From Lachnospira sp. (GTDB taxonomy: Bacteria > Bacillota > Clostridia > Lachnospirales > Lachnospiraceae), in assembly GCA_017626275.1 (NCBI GenBank), contig JAGAJD010000235.1, forward strand, positions 1 through 7,366: DNA of 7,366 bases, given 5' to 3'. The notes beneath the pieces are model-generated. The model saw only the letters and a list, made by a program, of their open reading frames with translations. It did not search any database and had not been told where the DNA came from. Shown here piece by piece: positions 6,547 through 7,366 of the stretch (its first letter is position 1; the number at the start of each line of letters is the position of its first letter). The translations under genes were made by a program, and so were the position numbers.

Positions 6547-7240
6547 GGTCACGTCCTCCAAAAAGCAGAATCAGCCTCAAAAGCTGTAAAATAGCCGTAG
6601 CCGCTGCCGCTACATAAGTAAGAGCTGCAGCCGCAAGTACCTTTCTTGTCTTTGATACCTCATCATTCCTAAGTATACCGGTTTCTTTAAGCAGCTTTAA
6701 TGCTCTTCCCGAAGCATTAAACTCTACCGGAAGCGTAACAAGCTGAAACAATACTGCTGCTGAAAACATAATAATTCCTATATACAAAAGCGTCTGATTC
6801 ATACTAAAAATAATACCGAGAATAATAAACAGCCACGAAAGTTTAGAACCAAGATTTGCAACAGGTACTAATGCACTTCTGAATGTAAGCGGTGCGTAGC
6901 CTCTTGCGTGCTGAATTGCGTGTCCGCACTCATGTGCCGCGACTCCTATCGCCGCAACCGAATAATTATCATAAACCGATTCCGACAAATTAAGCGTCTT
7001 GCTTCTTGGGTCATAATGATCCGTAAGATTTCCCGAAACTCTCCTTATTGACACATCGTAAATTCCCTGAGACTGCAAAATATGTGACGCTGCCTGTGCT
7101 CCTGTAAAACCCGCACGACTCGAAACCTTTGAATACTTAGAAAATCTTGAGCTTACAAGCAACTGTGCAATCAGCGAAATAACCGCAGCCACTATAATTA
7201 GAATATATGTCGGATCATAATAATAATACCAATATCTCAT
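6539..7240 (-). CDS. Membrane zinc metallopeptidase, YugP family (DUF-type neutral zinc peptidase)
   Basis: Predicted membrane-bound zinc metallopeptidase of 233 residues related to B. subtilis YugP; substrate unknown. The zinc motif is H103-E-C-G-H107 within AAHECGHAIQH, preceded by DHYDPRSKTLNLSE (74-87), a typical family block. PVEFNAS (171-177), conserved in relatives, may supply a further acidic ligand (E173); that is inference. Hydrophobic segments lie at about 11-30, 135-147, 150-170 and 200-227, giving a small multi-pass protein with no separate cleavable signal peptide apparent. The N-terminus is rich in Tyr/Trp (MRYWYYYYDP). ATG 7240 has GGAGG at 7250-7254, nine bases away, 17 bases after the fmt stop. 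Its last codons carry the rsmB ribosome site. Placement between fmt and rsmB recurs in clostridia, suggesting operon membership, but no link to translation is proven. Confidence 0.9.
   Translation of the reverse strand: MRYWYYYYDPTYILIIVAAVISLIAQLLVSSRFSKYSKVSSRAGFTGAQAASHILQSQGIYDVSIRRVSGNLTDHYDPRSKTLNLSESVYDNYSVAAIGVAAHECGHAIQHARGYAPLTFRSALVPVANLGSKLSWLFIILGIIFSMNQTLLYIGIIMFSAAVLFQLVTLPVEFNASGRALKLLKETGILRNDEVSKTRKVLAAAALTYVAAAATAILQLLRLILLFGGRDRD
6555..6559 (-). promoter_or_regulatory. Shine-Dalgarno site deciding the rsmB start
   Basis: GGAGG on the minus strand, inside the last codons of the peptidase gene (Gly-Gly-Arg region). It is eight bases from GTG 6546, two bases from GTG 6552 and overlaps the TTG 6561 frame start. 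The spacing favours GTG 6546 as the rsmB initiation codon. Confidence 0.7.
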
Positions 7241-7257
7241 AACTATCTACCTCCGAT

Positions 7258-7366
7258 TTATTGTAATTGTTTTCCTGCCTCCAGCTTACAGCCACGCATA
7301 AATGCGTCTGCACTCATTCGTTTCTTTCCCTCAAGCTGCACCTCATTGACCTTTAACAGTCCCTCA
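7258..7366 (-). CDS. fmt: Methionyl-tRNA formyltransferase, C-terminal end only
   Basis: The minus strand from the window edge encodes the last 35 residues of an open frame ending TAA at 7258-7260. It reads LLKVNEVQLEGKKRM, then SADAFMRGCKLEAGKQLQ. The VQLEGKKRM and AFxRG pattern is the usual end of the Fmt C-terminal OB-like domain, which helps bind initiator tRNA; the enzyme formylates Met-tRNAfMet with 10-formyl-tetrahydrofolate. No catalytic part lies in the window, so the call rests on this short tail plus its position before the peptidase and rsmB, where fmt is normally found in Firmicutes. The 5' part lies beyond base 7366. Confidence 0.85.
   Translation of the reverse strand, partial: EGLLKVNEVQLEGKKRMSADAFMRGCKLEAGKQLQ

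Noticed and set aside
1..7366. A novel defence, mobile or biosynthetic system
   Set aside because: Every gene is a recognised core family in a known conserved order, with uniform strand and no repeats, integrase, toxin or insertion signs.

Overview
The window is one compact run of eight genes, all on the minus strand. Reading in the direction of transcription (high to low coordinates), they are: the 3' end of fmt (methionyl-tRNA formyltransferase), a YugP-type membrane zinc metallopeptidase, rsmB (16S rRNA m5C methyltransferase), rlmN (radical-SAM 23S rRNA/tRNA m2A methyltransferase), prpC (PP2C phosphatase), prkC (PASTA Ser/Thr kinase), rsgA (ribosome-assembly GTPase) and the 5' two-thirds or more of rpe (ribulose-phosphate 3-epimerase). 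The order fmt-(zinc peptidase)-rsmB-rlmN-prpC-prkC-rsgA-rpe is a classic Firmicutes housekeeping cluster. AT-leaning base composition, GGAGG ribosome sites and the protein sequence style (for example the PrkC N-terminus and the MGSGEP form of RlmN) suggest a clostridial organism, probably Lachnospiraceae. The family-level assignment is inference.

Layout: 7258-7366 is the fmt tail; 6539-7240 the peptidase; 5212-6546 rsmB; 4175-5212 rlmN; 3415-4134 prpC; 1462-3393 prkC; 570-1445 rsgA; 1-551 rpe, cut by the window edge. Gaps run from 40 bases down to overlaps (8 bases at peptidase/rsmB, 1 base at rsmB/rlmN). No terminator-like hairpin lies between genes, so polycistronic transcription is likely. 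The largest gap (40 bases, before prpC) holds a possible sigma-A-type promoter. No stretch over 300 bases lacks a gene, and I see no tRNA, rRNA, CRISPR, insertion sequence or riboswitch.

Functionally, fmt, rsmB, rlmN and rsgA serve translation initiation, rRNA modification and 30S maturation. PrpC and PrkC form an opposed phosphatase/kinase pair that senses cell-wall fragments through PASTA repeats. Rpe belongs to the pentose phosphate pathway. The peptidase is an uncharacterised membrane enzyme. The kinase can plausibly act on its neighbour RsgA, as reported for Bacillus subtilis PrkC and CpgA. I found no new system: this is an ordinary core-genome operon. The points worth a second look are details: the highly acidic juxtamembrane segment of PrkC, start-codon and coupling questions for rsgA and rsmB, a possible internal promoter, and the orphan peptidase.
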